Shown piece by piece: positions 42,101 to 50,995 of a stretch of DNA of 64,000 nucleotides. The position numbers and the translations under genes were made by a program. The stretch covers positions 124,001 through 188,000 of the forward strand of contig NZ_JAJUWR010000005.1 in assembly GCF_021390545.1 (NCBI RefSeq). Direction: 5' to 3'. Numbering within the stretch: the first letter of the stretch is position 1; every line of letters starts with the position of its first letter. The DNA is from Algoriphagus sp. AGSA1 (GTDB taxonomy: Bacteria > Bacteroidota > Bacteroidia > Cytophagales > Cyclobacteriaceae). The notes beneath the pieces are model-generated. The model did not search any database. It had not been told where the DNA came from and saw only the letters and a program-made list of their open reading frames with translations.

Positions 42101-42416
42101 ATTCACTTGGAAGCCTTTCCCCAGAATGGCGCAGCGTTCTTACATCTTTGCCATCCATAGCGAGGATCTTAATGGGGATGGAAAAATCGATTTGATCTTG
42201 GGAGGCAACCTGTTCCATGCCAAGCCAGAAGTCGGTAAGTATGACGCTAGCTATGGCGATGTCCTTTTGGGAAAGGGTGACGGGACTTTTGATTATTGGC
42301 CAAACGCAAAACATGGGCTGAAGCTAAATGGAGACATTCGCAGTTTTGCACCATTGGGTGAAGGCAGGCTATTGGTAGTGAAAAACAGCGCAGCCGCTGA
42401 GATTTGGAACTATTGA
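39108..42416 (+). CDS. FG-GAP/VCBS and ASPIC/UnbV lipoprotein 2
   Basis: A 1102-aa paralogue of lipoprotein 1, with the same order: signal peptide and lipobox FSC (Cys19), FG-GAP blades (GVALGDVNNDGLLDIYLTSNLG, DYDKDGDLDVYLLNNS), the EATDWSWGALIFDMDNDGKRDLFVANG signature shared with the first copy, an ASPIC/UnbV region (IQIQLVGKG...GAQVKIRAGDQIFYAEQ), then a second blade array. It begins by a four-base overlap with the small lipoprotein and ends 1 bp before FG-GAP gene 3, so the three genes form one tight unit. Calcium-dependent folding is expected from the D-x-N-x-D-G loops. Confidence 0.85.
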   Translation: MKPITINTVYFFAFLLFSCGETKVKNDPTLFVSLDAEVTGVDFRNDLPFDEEFNIFTYRNFYNGGGVALGDVNNDGLLDIYLTSNLGENKLYLNKGDFQFEDVTGIAGVAGTRAWSTGVAMVDINGDGYLDIYVCNSGDIAGDNKQNELFINQGDGTFTEQAEAYGLADQGYSTHAVFFDYDKDGDLDVYLLNNSYQAIGSFNKMQNERPKRDPVGGDKLFRNDDGKFVDVSEEAGIYGSIIGFGLGITIGDVNQDSWPDIFISNDFFEKDYLYINNQDGTFTESLEKSMRSISAASMGADIADINGDGLLDIFVTDMLPEPQARLKQVTTFENWDKFIFNKNHGYHSQYSRNMLHVNNGDGTFSELGRLANVEATDWSWGALIFDMDNDGKRDLFVANGIYQDITDLDYLNFIDNEETKIKILTQDGVDYKALIDPIPINPVPNYAYKNMGDLAFDNVSVEWGLGEPIHSNGAAYGDLNNDGTLDLVVNNVNNPVSIFKNLGKDFYPENRSIQIQLVGKGQNTQGIGAQVKIRAGDQIFYAEQMPNRGFESSVDPKITIGLGPIDKVDLLRVLWPDGSISQLENVPTDELLTLRWDESRALADNESFFDKPSAGFFQKEEQHAIDFVHEENSVVDFDRDRLTFHMYSTEGPALAKADVNGDGFDDLYLGGAKGFPGKLYLGSKSGNYTLSPQSYISDDAISEDVDAAFFDANGDGSMDLIVVSGGNESGLNTPELADRLYLNDGKGNFTKNNQAGFNSKRGSSSVVQVLDLNQDGAPDLFIGGRLVPFVYGAPASSSIWINDGKGNFTDQTASFAPEMKEIGMITDAKIVDWDNDGVEDLILVGEWMAPVFFKNTGTTLQKIEMPELNHLKGWYRTLEIADLDGNGLPDLIIGNNGLNSRFKVSESTPLKMYLNDFDQNGSIEHIFTRQEGEVQVPYTLKHELEKQIPSIRKKYMRYSAYNNQVLTDIFPKEILDKSIINEMNNLQSGVLMNEGNGKFTWKPFPRMAQRSYIFAIHSEDLNGDGKIDLILGGNLFHAKPEVGKYDASYGDVLLGKGDGTFDYWPNAKHGLKLNGDIRSFAPLGEGRLLVVKNSAAAEIWNY

Positions 42417-42417
42417 A

Positions 42418-45400
42418 ATGAAGCAACTCTCCTACTTCATACTTCTTTCATTTGTGCTTTTATTTTCATGTGAAAAGAAAAAGGAAAAGCTCTTTGAACT
42501 AATGTCTGCTGACTTCACTGGCATCCAGTTTGAAAACATTCTTATCTCCTCTGATTCTCTGAACATCTTAGAGTACCTCTATTTCTATAACGGCGGCGGA
42601 GTGGCAGCAGGAGACATCAACAACGACGGATTGGTGGATTTGTATTTCGCAGGCAATCAAACCTCGAATCGTCTTTACCTCAATAAAGGCAATTTCCAGT
42701 TTGAAGACATCACCGAATCAGCAGGAGTAAATGGCGCAGGTGGATGGTCCACTGGGGTCACCATGGCTGACGTGAATGGAGATGGACTGTTGGACATTTA
42801 TGTATGTCAGGTAGGTAATTACAAAGGAATAACTGGAAAAAACCTACTGTATATCAATATTGGAGATGGAAAATTTGAAGATCAGGCGGCAGCATATGGG
42901 GTGGACTTCGTAGGACTCAGCACCCACGCCGCTTTTCTGGATTATGATCAAGACGGTGATCTGGATCTTTATTTATTGAACCATTCCGTCAAATCTCCGG
43001 AGGTTTTCGCTCCGGCAGAGCAAAGGAAAAATCCAGATGCCATGGGCGACAAATTATTTAAAAACTTACTTTCAGAAGGGGAAATTGGCTTCCAGGATGT
43101 CACGGAAGCCTCCGGTATTTACTCCAGCATTTTAGGTTTCGGTCTTGGAGTCGGAGTGGCAGACATAAACGGAGATGGCTGGCTCGATATCTATATATCC
43201 AATGACTTCACAGAGAATGATTACCTGTACCTAAACCAACAAGACGGTACTTTTTTGGAAGTACTGGATAGCCTGATATCCAATACCAGCAGATACAGTA
43301 TGGGAAATGATCTCGGAGATCTCAACGGAGATGGATTGCCTGAAATATTCACTGTGGATATGCTTCCATCCGACCCGGAAATCTGGATGAAATCTGTGGG
43401 TGAAGACAAGCCTGAGGTTTATGAGATCAAGAAAAAGTTTGGCTATTCAGATCAATATGTCCGAAACCATCTTCAGCTTAACCGGGGAGAAAGTGGATTC
43501 AGCGAAATTGCCCTTTATGCCGGAGTGCATGCTTCAGACTGGAGCTGGTCTCCGTTGATCGCTGACTTGGACAATGACGGACTACCGGATATTCATATTA
43601 CCAACGGCATAGAAAAACGCCCCAACGATCTGGATTTTATCCAGTACAACCAGCGATCAGACCCAAAATTATCAGAAGAAGAATTTCGCAGAAAACAGGT
43701 GGAAATGCTCCCAACAGTCAAATTGGCAAATCTTAGTTTTCAGAATCAGGGAAACCTGACTTTCACTGACAATGCCGCAAACTGGGGCCTGGATCACCCC
43801 AGCTATTCCAACGGATCCACCTATGCGGATCTGGATAACGACGGGGACTTGGATTTGATCATCAATAACCTCAACCAGCCTGCATTTATCTATCAGAATC
43901 ACAGTGAAAAATCAGGAAATGGCTTTCTCAGGATAAATCTCCAGGCCGAAGGAGCCAACTCATTTGGAATGGGGGCAAAAGTAGGGTTGCACTTTGAGGG
44001 GAAAAGTCTGTTCCAGCAGTATTCCGGAAGTAGAGGGTTTATGTCCGGCACTTCATCCACGCTGGTTTTTGGATTGGGGAAGCACCCATTAATCGACTCT
44101 ATTTCTGTGAACTGGCCGGATGGACACCTGGAGATTTTTCACCACATAGCTATCAATCAAACGCTTACCTTAAAGCAAGGAGAAGGTAAAGAACACCTAT
44201 TCCCAATACTTGAAAAAGCACAATATGATTTCCCACAAATAGCTTGGAAACATGAGGAGAAAACCTCCCTGGACGAAACCAAACGGGAATATCTTATTCC
44301 TAGAAGCTATGCCAGTATGGGGCCTGCACTGGCTATAGCAGATATAAACGGGGATGGACTGGAAGATATCTATGTAGGAGGAGCTCAGGATCAGACAGGA
44401 GCGTTATTTCTACAGCTTCCGGATGGGAGTTTTGTAAAAAAAGAGAATCCGATCTTTGACCAACTCAGCAAAGCTGAAGATATAGTGGCGGCCTTTGCTG
44501 ACTTCAATGGCGACGGTTTCCCTGACCTGTATGTAGGCAGTGGTGGCAACGAGGTCCCTGTCGGAGCAGTCTTTAATTATGACCGATTGTACTTTGGAGA
44601 CGGAACGGGGAACTTTCACTTCAGCCCCCAGTCAATTCCAATGATTGGGGAAAACAGCTCCACACTTGCCATTTATGACATAGATGAAGACGGTGATCTG
44701 GATATATTTGTAGGAAGTGCGGTAGTAAGTGGGGCATATGGCAAAAGCCCTAAAAGTGTATTGCTTATCAATGATGGCAATGGTTTTTTCAAAGAACAAA
44801 CTACAGAGTGGTTTGGGGAGGATACTGATCTGGGGATGATCAACACGGCTGTGTGGGAGGATCTGGACGGCAATGGAATAAGTGAATTGATTCTTACAGG
44901 CGACTGGCAAGGCATTCGGGTATTTGAACGGACGGAGATCAAAACGCTAAAGGAAAAGGTGATGCCTGGTCTGGAATATTCCTCCGGATGGATCAATCAA
45001 CTATACATAGCCGATGTGGATGGAGATGGGAAACTGGATATTCTAACAGGAAATCTCGGTCTAAACAGTAAACTAAAAGCAGAACGTAGTAAACCTATCT
45101 GGCTTTATTATGGGGATTTTGATAAAAATGGACAGACTGACCCCATCATCTTCCATTACATGGGAGAGCACCTTCTGCCCTTTCCCTCACGGGACGATCT
45201 CATCAAGCAGATCCCAGGCTTGAAGAAAAAACATGCCTACAATGAAGATTATTCCCGAATAAAAAGTCCTGAGGATTTATTTAGCGAGGAGACTTTGTCC
45301 GGGATCTCGAGATTCCCAGCCTATGAATTCCGCTCGGGCACCTACTTCCAGCAAGCCGATGGAAGCTTCCTTTTTGAGCCTTTTCCTTTTCCTGCCCAAC

Positions 45401-45675
45401 TGTCTCCAGTACTATCCCTTTATTGGGACGAAAATGATAAAACAGTGTTACTTGGAGGGAATTTTTCAGGTTTCAGAGTTGACTTAGGTACCAATAAAGC
45501 ATCCGCATTTTCTTCTTACCAATGGCAAGATGGAACCTGGGAACAAAAGAAATTAAAAACTACTATTCCAGCTAGATCAGAAATAAGACAACTTCATAAA
45601 ATCACCGTAAACCAAAAGGGGTATGGACTGGTAGGAAGCAATTCAGGCCCACTATACTGGATCAAACTTTATTGA
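42418..45675 (+). CDS. FG-GAP/VCBS and ASPIC/UnbV lipoprotein 3
   Basis: A 1085-aa third paralogue. Lipobox FSC (Cys18), then blades such as GVAAGDINNDGLVDLYFAGNQ and DYDQDGDLDLYLLNHS, the HASDWSWSPLIADLDNDGLPDIHITNG signature (more divergent than in copies 1 and 2), an ASPIC/UnbV region (NSFGMGAKVGLHFEGKSLFQQ, FGLGKHPL) and a second blade array. Copies 1 and 2 share the EATDWSWGALIFD wording, so copy 3 seems the older branch. It starts 1 bp after gene 2, and the haloperoxidase-like gene follows after a 120-bp gap. Confidence 0.85.
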   Translation: MKQLSYFILLSFVLLFSCEKKKEKLFELMSADFTGIQFENILISSDSLNILEYLYFYNGGGVAAGDINNDGLVDLYFAGNQTSNRLYLNKGNFQFEDITESAGVNGAGGWSTGVTMADVNGDGLLDIYVCQVGNYKGITGKNLLYINIGDGKFEDQAAAYGVDFVGLSTHAAFLDYDQDGDLDLYLLNHSVKSPEVFAPAEQRKNPDAMGDKLFKNLLSEGEIGFQDVTEASGIYSSILGFGLGVGVADINGDGWLDIYISNDFTENDYLYLNQQDGTFLEVLDSLISNTSRYSMGNDLGDLNGDGLPEIFTVDMLPSDPEIWMKSVGEDKPEVYEIKKKFGYSDQYVRNHLQLNRGESGFSEIALYAGVHASDWSWSPLIADLDNDGLPDIHITNGIEKRPNDLDFIQYNQRSDPKLSEEEFRRKQVEMLPTVKLANLSFQNQGNLTFTDNAANWGLDHPSYSNGSTYADLDNDGDLDLIINNLNQPAFIYQNHSEKSGNGFLRINLQAEGANSFGMGAKVGLHFEGKSLFQQYSGSRGFMSGTSSTLVFGLGKHPLIDSISVNWPDGHLEIFHHIAINQTLTLKQGEGKEHLFPILEKAQYDFPQIAWKHEEKTSLDETKREYLIPRSYASMGPALAIADINGDGLEDIYVGGAQDQTGALFLQLPDGSFVKKENPIFDQLSKAEDIVAAFADFNGDGFPDLYVGSGGNEVPVGAVFNYDRLYFGDGTGNFHFSPQSIPMIGENSSTLAIYDIDEDGDLDIFVGSAVVSGAYGKSPKSVLLINDGNGFFKEQTTEWFGEDTDLGMINTAVWEDLDGNGISELILTGDWQGIRVFERTEIKTLKEKVMPGLEYSSGWINQLYIADVDGDGKLDILTGNLGLNSKLKAERSKPIWLYYGDFDKNGQTDPIIFHYMGEHLLPFPSRDDLIKQIPGLKKKHAYNEDYSRIKSPEDLFSEETLSGISRFPAYEFRSGTYFQQADGSFLFEPFPFPAQLSPVLSLYWDENDKTVLLGGNFSGFRVDLGTNKASAFSSYQWQDGTWEQKKLKTTIPARSEIRQLHKITVNQKGYGLVGSNSGPLYWIKLY

Positions 45676-45795
45676 CATCCTTTGTTACTTCCTTAATTTC
45701 CAATAGCTTTAAGTCCCAAACACAATAAACAGGTATCTCCAGTGCCAATAATACTTATGGTACAGACACCAAAGTACAAAATTAACCTACTAACT

Positions 45796-47136
45796 ATGCG
45801 TATCGTCAAATTCCTGCTAGTCTCAGGGATACTCCTGACTGCAATCTCTTGCGCAAATCAGGCCGATTATTCACAGACAATTGAAGATGGCCACTATCTG
45901 AGTGAGGCGCAGAATAGAATCACGGAGGTGATCATCCATGACATATTTTCTCCACCGGTAGCGGCAAGGATTTACTCCTACGCTTCACTAGCAGCCTATG
46001 AGGTAGCCGCGGCCGTGGACAATGATTATGAATCTCTGCTAGGCCAGCTCAATGGCTCAGAAAAGGTGAATTTCTCACCCTCAGAAAAAGTCTATCCTCC
46101 CTTAGCATCCCTAGCTGCCTATTATTATGTAGGAACAGGGCTGATTTTCTCGGAAGACATGATGAATGAGCATAGAGACGCCACCTTTGCTTCATTGAAG
46201 AAAAAAGGGATTCCAGAAGATGTTTTTGAAGCATCTGTGGCTTTCGGCAGAGAAGTAGGTGATGTCATCAAAGCCTACTCCTCCAAAGACAATTACCATC
46301 AGAGTAGATCTTTCCCGAAATTCACAGTAACTGGTAAAGAAGGAACCTGGCAACCTACCCCACCGGCCTATATGGAAGCAATAGAGCCTCACTGGAATAA
46401 AATCAGAACATTTGTGATGGATTCTGCATCACAGTTTAAGCCCCTACCCCCACCCCCGTTCTCTACAGATCCGGATAGTGAGTTCTATAAAGTAGCGATG
46501 GAGGTGTATGAAGCGGATAAAAGGGCTACACAAGAGCAAAAGGAGATAGCGCTTTTCTGGGATTGCAATCCCTACAAAATGAATGTGAAAGGACACGTGA
46601 TGTTTGCAGAGAAAAAGATCACCCCCGGGGGGCACTGGATGAGCATTGCCAGTATTGCATCCAAAGCCGCAGGAAAAGATTGGAAGGGCACTGCCGAGGC
46701 AATGGCTATGACCGGAATTTCTCTAAATGAGGCATTTATTTCCTGCTGGGATGAAAAATACCGAAGCAACGTGATTAGACCTGAAACTTATATCAACCAG
46801 CATATCGATGAGCAGTGGGTCCCACTGTTACAGACCCCTCCTTTCCCGGAGCACAGCAGTGGACATAGTGTAGCCTCGGCTGCTTCTGCTTACACCTTGG
46901 CCCAGCTTTTCGGAGATAAGTTCCACATAGTGGATAGTTCAGAGGTGGCTTATGGGCTTCCTGTCAGGGAATTCGACTCCTTTTCGCAAGCTGCGGAAGA
47001 AGCGGCTCTTAGCAGATTTTACGGAGGGATCCACTATCGGCCTGCCATAGAATATGGCATTGATGAGGGGAGGGATCTTGCCGAATTCATCTGGTCAAGG
47101 ATACAAACAAAGTCCCAACAAGTAGCCAGTAAATAA
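45796..47136 (+). CDS. Vanadium haloperoxidase/PAP2-type lipoprotein
   Basis: A 446-aa lipoprotein from the ATG at 45796 (lipobox ISC, Cys18). The frame is open 18 codons further, but the signal peptide starts here. The three phosphate/vanadate-binding motifs are intact: K321YRSNVIRP (K-x6-RP), SSGH357 and S406RFYGGIH413. They fit vanadium-dependent haloperoxidases and the related secreted PAP2 phosphatases; halide peroxidation and phosphatase activity cannot be told apart from motifs alone. The position after the FG-GAP lipoproteins is a recurring neighbourhood in this phylum as far as I recall. It ends at a terminator at 47143. Confidence 0.85.
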   Translation: MRIVKFLLVSGILLTAISCANQADYSQTIEDGHYLSEAQNRITEVIIHDIFSPPVAARIYSYASLAAYEVAAAVDNDYESLLGQLNGSEKVNFSPSEKVYPPLASLAAYYYVGTGLIFSEDMMNEHRDATFASLKKKGIPEDVFEASVAFGREVGDVIKAYSSKDNYHQSRSFPKFTVTGKEGTWQPTPPAYMEAIEPHWNKIRTFVMDSASQFKPLPPPPFSTDPDSEFYKVAMEVYEADKRATQEQKEIALFWDCNPYKMNVKGHVMFAEKKITPGGHWMSIASIASKAAGKDWKGTAEAMAMTGISLNEAFISCWDEKYRSNVIRPETYINQHIDEQWVPLLQTPPFPEHSSGHSVASAASAYTLAQLFGDKFHIVDSSEVAYGLPVREFDSFSQAAEEAALSRFYGGIHYRPAIEYGIDEGRDLAEFIWSRIQTKSQQVASK

Positions 47137-47142
47137 AATCCG

Positions 47143-47171
47143 AAGCATCCGGAAATCCGGGTGCTTTTTTT
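47143..47171 (+). terminator. Terminator after the haloperoxidase-like gene
   Basis: AGCATCCGG pairs with CCGGGTGCT around AAAT, followed by TTTTTTT, 6 bp after the stop. It closes the FG-GAP/haloperoxidase cluster. Confidence 0.92.
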
Positions 47172-47309
47172 GTGTGCTATTTGTTAAACATAAATCAATT
47201 AGCACATCTGCACTTAAATCGTTTTAATTCTATGAGATTTTGTGTAACTTCTTTATTCACCTTTTTGAATGGGATCTGATCCTTTTCTTGTTTTTAAACC
47301 TACTATTTT

Positions 47310-49484
47310 ATGTCAAAAACCATTATCGTATCCAACCGTCTGCCCATTAGCCTAAGACACCGTAACGGACGGTTTGAATTCAAACCAAGTGCCGGGGGGC
47401 TCGCCACAGGTCTTGGGTCTATCTACAAAGAAGGAGAAAACATATGGATAGGATGGCCGGGAAACACAGTAGATGACCCAGAGCAACGCGCAGAAATCAT
47501 CCTCGAGCTCCACGAACTCAAAATGGCACCCGTTTTCCTTAGCAAGGAGGATGTGGAAGAATTTTATGAAGGGTTCAGTAACGAAACACTTTGGCCGGCA
47601 TTTCATTATTTCACCCAATACATGGTCTATAATCCAGAACACTGGGAAGCTTATGTTAGGGTAAACCAGAAATTTTGCGAAGCTATCCTGAAAAAAGCCG
47701 GCCCCGATGACACCATCTGGATCCATGATTACCAGTTGCTGTTACTTCCACAGATGCTCCGGGAAGTGCTCCCTAATGCAACTATTGCCTTTTTCCAGCA
47801 TATTCCATTTCCGTCCTATGAGATTATCCGGATGATCCCCTGGAGAAAGGAGTTATTGGAAGGCGTATGTGGTGCTGATCTCATAGGCTTTCACACCTAC
47901 GATGATATGCGTCACTTCCTGAGTGCGGTGGGGAGGATCACAGGGCTTTCCAATGAAAGCGGCTACATACAGGCTGAAAACAGAATTATCAATGTGGATT
48001 CCTTCCCTATGGGAATAGACTACAATAAGTTTGCGAAGCAGGCGAAAAGCAAAAGAACGCTCAGGTTTGTGGAGGAATTTGGAAAGCAGGTAGAAGACCA
48101 AAAACTCTTGCTGACCATTGATAGGCTTGATTATTCAAAAGGCATCCCACAGCGGATCCAGGCATTCAACCAGTTGCTGGAGCAACACAAAGAGCTGCAT
48201 GGAAAAGTTTCCATGATTATGATCGTGGTACCGAGCCGGGACAAGGTACAATCCTACAAAGAACTGAAAGAAGAAATCGACCTGCTGGTAGGCAGGATCA
48301 ACAGTGAATATTCTACCCTGAATTGGGTTCCTGTACATTATTTCTACCGCAGTTTTCCGTTCGAAGAGCTTAGCGCATTCTACAACATGTCAGACATCGC
48401 TTTGGTGACACCGCTTCGTGACGGTATGAACTTAGTCTGTAAAGAGTTTGTAGCCAGTAAAACCGACCAGACAGGGGTACTGATCCTTTCGGAAATGGCC
48501 GGTGCATCCAAAGAGCTTCAAGACGCCATCCTTGTCAACCCCAACGACAGACAGGGTGTGGTGGACGCAATATTCAATGCGCTTTCCATGCCACAGAGTG
48601 AGCAAATAGCCAGGATCAGCAGCATGCAGGAGAGCCTGAAAAAATATGATGTTTTCCAATGGGTGAAGGTCTTCATGGGTCGCCTGGAACATGTGAAGCG
48701 AAAGCAAGAGGAGCTGACTTCCAAAGACGTGGATGCCAAGGTGATGACTGAGATTCAGACAAGTTTTAAGAAAGCTGAGAATGCAGTTTTATTCCTGGAT
48801 TATGACGGAACACTTACCGGCTTCCATTCAGACCCTCAAAAAGCTCTTCCCGATACAGAGCTGAAAGCCATAATCAAAGATCTCAGCAAACTAGCCCAGG
48901 TAGTGATCATTTCCGGAAGAGACAAGGATACACTGGGGAAATGGTTTGAAGGCCAAAACATCGACATGATCGCCGAGCATGGCGTCTGGGTAAAAAGAAA
49001 AGAGGACAAAGGTGACTGGGAACTCTATGCTGAAGTGGAAGACGGATGGAAGGAAGATATCCGGAAAGTAATGGAATATTACGTCCTGCGTACACCTGGG
49101 GCATTTATAGAAGAAAAGCATCACTCCTTGGTCTGGCACTATAGAAAAGTGGAAAGTGGCCTGGGAGACCTCCGGATGCGTGAACTCTTCAGCCATCTCA
49201 AGTATATGGCCAGAGGCTACAACCTACAGGTATTGGAAGGAAATATGGTCCTGGAAATCAAACGCCCTGACATCAACAAAGGTCGTGCGGCCACGGCGAT
49301 GATGAAAGGAATAGACCATGACTTTATTCTAGCTATCGGTGATGACTGGACGGATGAGGACACCTTCAAAGCCATGCCTAAAAATGCCTATTCTATCCGC
49401 GTAGGATATGCATACACCCAGGCCAATTACAATATCAAATCCTTCAGACAAGTGAGGCAGTTGCTTCAGAAATTGACTTCATAA
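47310..49484 (+). CDS. Trehalose-6-P synthase/phosphatase fusion
   Basis: A 724-aa bifunctional enzyme for trehalose synthesis. Residues 1 to about 465 are a GT20 synthase (SNRLPISLRHRNGRF, WIHDYQLLLLPQMLRE, HIPFPSYEIIRMIPWR, LRDGMNLVCKEF) joining glucose from UDP-glucose or a similar donor to glucose-6-phosphate. From about 490 there is a HAD-type phosphatase with D497YD499GT and GDDWTDEDTF, which removes the phosphate. Fusing the steps avoids release of trehalose-6-phosphate. It is a monocistronic gene with a terminator at 49517. A GH15 gene nearby may act in the opposite direction. Confidence 0.94.
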   Translation: MSKTIIVSNRLPISLRHRNGRFEFKPSAGGLATGLGSIYKEGENIWIGWPGNTVDDPEQRAEIILELHELKMAPVFLSKEDVEEFYEGFSNETLWPAFHYFTQYMVYNPEHWEAYVRVNQKFCEAILKKAGPDDTIWIHDYQLLLLPQMLREVLPNATIAFFQHIPFPSYEIIRMIPWRKELLEGVCGADLIGFHTYDDMRHFLSAVGRITGLSNESGYIQAENRIINVDSFPMGIDYNKFAKQAKSKRTLRFVEEFGKQVEDQKLLLTIDRLDYSKGIPQRIQAFNQLLEQHKELHGKVSMIMIVVPSRDKVQSYKELKEEIDLLVGRINSEYSTLNWVPVHYFYRSFPFEELSAFYNMSDIALVTPLRDGMNLVCKEFVASKTDQTGVLILSEMAGASKELQDAILVNPNDRQGVVDAIFNALSMPQSEQIARISSMQESLKKYDVFQWVKVFMGRLEHVKRKQEELTSKDVDAKVMTEIQTSFKKAENAVLFLDYDGTLTGFHSDPQKALPDTELKAIIKDLSKLAQVVIISGRDKDTLGKWFEGQNIDMIAEHGVWVKRKEDKGDWELYAEVEDGWKEDIRKVMEYYVLRTPGAFIEEKHHSLVWHYRKVESGLGDLRMRELFSHLKYMARGYNLQVLEGNMVLEIKRPDINKGRAATAMMKGIDHDFILAIGDDWTDEDTFKAMPKNAYSIRVGYAYTQANYNIKSFRQVRQLLQKLTS

Positions 49485-49516
49485 TTGAGTTGAAAACCAA
49501 GATTAGAATAAAATAT

Positions 49517-49545
49517 AAGGGCGAAGGATTTTTCGCCCTTTTTTA
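49517..49545 (+). terminator. Terminator after the trehalose gene
   Basis: AAGGGCGAA pairs with TTCGCCCTT around GGATTT, followed by a T-tract. It lies 33 bp after the stop. Confidence 0.9.
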
Positions 49546-49555
49546 TTGTTTTTAT

Positions 49556-50066
49556 GGTTCAAGTCTTCAGACTTGGACCTAATATATTGCAGTCTTTAGA
49601 CTGCTTGAATCATCTCTTAAGTCACTCATTTTTACTACCATAAAAACATTTACCTAGGGCCTGCTGAAAAACGCCAAGAATAGATTAAAAGCTGTCATTT
49701 TGAATGATTAGCCCATTTTTCATACAAGCGGTTTTTCAGCAAGTGCAAGCTTTTTGACGACTATAGGTCTTTATCCATGCACCAGAAAATCCCAAAATCG
49801 GGATTTTCAAGCTAGCCTCAACCATACCATCTTCTACGTTGGCCTCATTCGAAGTATAAGCATACATCTTCGCTCGGCCGCCTTGAACCTGGCATGCCTT
49901 AGACTTTTTCAGCAAGCCCTGCCTAACTGCATTCCAACAACTCATTTCAATTAATTGTTTTTTATCTATAGCAAGACACAGTAGCGTAAGGGAATCCATA
50001 AAAACGGTGAGGAAAACAGCAGTCTGAAGACTGCATTGGGTAGAGTCCAAGTCTGAAGACTTGAAC
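49556..50066. mobile_element. MITE-like element with paired-hairpin inverted ends
   Basis: A 511-bp element bounded by inverted repeats of about 49 bp (49556-49604 and 50018-50066). Each end consists of two adjacent palindromes, CAAGTCTTCAGACTTG and GCAGTCTTTAGACTGC (one base differs at the other end), separated by a 10-bp spacer that differs. The outer 22 bp are identical in the two arms. The interior has no credible gene; it carries TGCTGAAAAA motifs in both orientations (at about 49661, 49734 and 49905) and an AAATCCC/GGGATTT hairpin, which could be remnants of an insertion sequence end. No target-site duplication is obvious. Confidence 0.6.
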
Positions 50067-50101
50067 AAATTACCAGTGCATACATTATGATAAAAAAACC
50101 A

Positions 50102-50995
50102 TTACAGATACTTTTTATACAGATTATCCAAAATTCTCTTATCTGTCTCTGTCAATGCCGATTCTATATCCCGCTGAATAAAATGTAGCTTAAACGAGCG
50201 TATGGCTGCTTTTTCATCACTGACATCGTAGCCAATAATTCTTAAAGCCAATACCGGATCTAGTGTATTGGACGGCAAAGAATCCGTATTTTCTATGGGG
50301 ATAGCAATGCTATCCTGTGCGGTCAACACAGGGAAAACCACTTCTTCATCGTACCATAACCCGAATCCTTCCTCTGCTAGTCTTTTCCATGGGAAATAAA
50401 TGCTCGGATCAGTTTTCCGGGAAGGGGCTATATCCGAATGACCAATAAAATTCGCGGTAGGAATTCCGTATTTCCACTTTAATCGCTCCAGTAGCACCAA
50501 TAAACTTTCGATCTGGACTGATGTAAATGGTTCCCTGCCGTTATTATCGAGTTCGATCCCGATCGAGGCAGAATTCAGATCGGTATCATTTCCCCACCGC
50601 CCTTTCCCGGCATGCCAGGAACGAAGATAGTCATTCAGCATCTGGACAATTTTCCCATCTCTGCCGATTACATAATGAGAGCTTACCTGCGTTCTAGGAA
50701 CTGTAAAGGTCTGAATAGTCTGTACGAGGGAATCCTGTGCCGTGTGATGGATGATTACATAGTTGGGTTTTCTGAGACTGAAGTTCGTCGTACCCACCCA
50801 CTCATCAGTTATGCTGAGCGTATCATAATCCAGTTCCGCCTTGGTTTTGGGTATTTCCTGAATTAAACCAGTGGTCTGCTTCACTGACTTTTTGTGCGCT
50901 TTATTGTTCTGTCTATAGATGTCTTTGGTACAAGAAGCAAAGGCCAGTGAAAAGCCTACAAGTAAAAGAACAGGAAAAATTCTATGGAATCTCAT
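50102..50995 (-). CDS. AmpD-like N-acetylmuramoyl-alanine amidase lipoprotein
   Basis: A 297-aa lipoprotein (lipobox ASC, Cys22) with an amidase_2 domain (residues about 75-215). The zinc ligands and catalytic residues are visible: H83/H84 in IIHHTA, the Glu in GIELDNNG, and the His and Asp of GHSDIAPSRKTDP. It should cleave the amide bond between MurNAc and L-Ala of peptidoglycan or its turnover products in the periplasm. The C-terminal 80 residues have a helical, peptidoglycan-binding-like character (LRIIGYDVSDEKAAIRSFKLHFIQRD). It stands alone between the MITE-like element and a repeat block. Confidence 0.9.
   Translation of the reverse strand: MRFHRIFPVLLLVGFSLAFASCTKDIYRQNNKAHKKSVKQTTGLIQEIPKTKAELDYDTLSITDEWVGTTNFSLRKPNYVIIHHTAQDSLVQTIQTFTVPRTQVSSHYVIGRDGKIVQMLNDYLRSWHAGKGRWGNDTDLNSASIGIELDNNGREPFTSVQIESLLVLLERLKWKYGIPTANFIGHSDIAPSRKTDPSIYFPWKRLAEEGFGLWYDEEVVFPVLTAQDSIAIPIENTDSLPSNTLDPVLALRIIGYDVSDEKAAIRSFKLHFIQRDIESALTETDKRILDNLYKKYL

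Noticed and set aside
49736..50068. A 110-aa protein on the minus strand inside the MITE-like element
   Set aside because: The frame begins in the inverted repeat, has no recognisable domain or ribosome-binding context, and is best explained as a by-product of the element.
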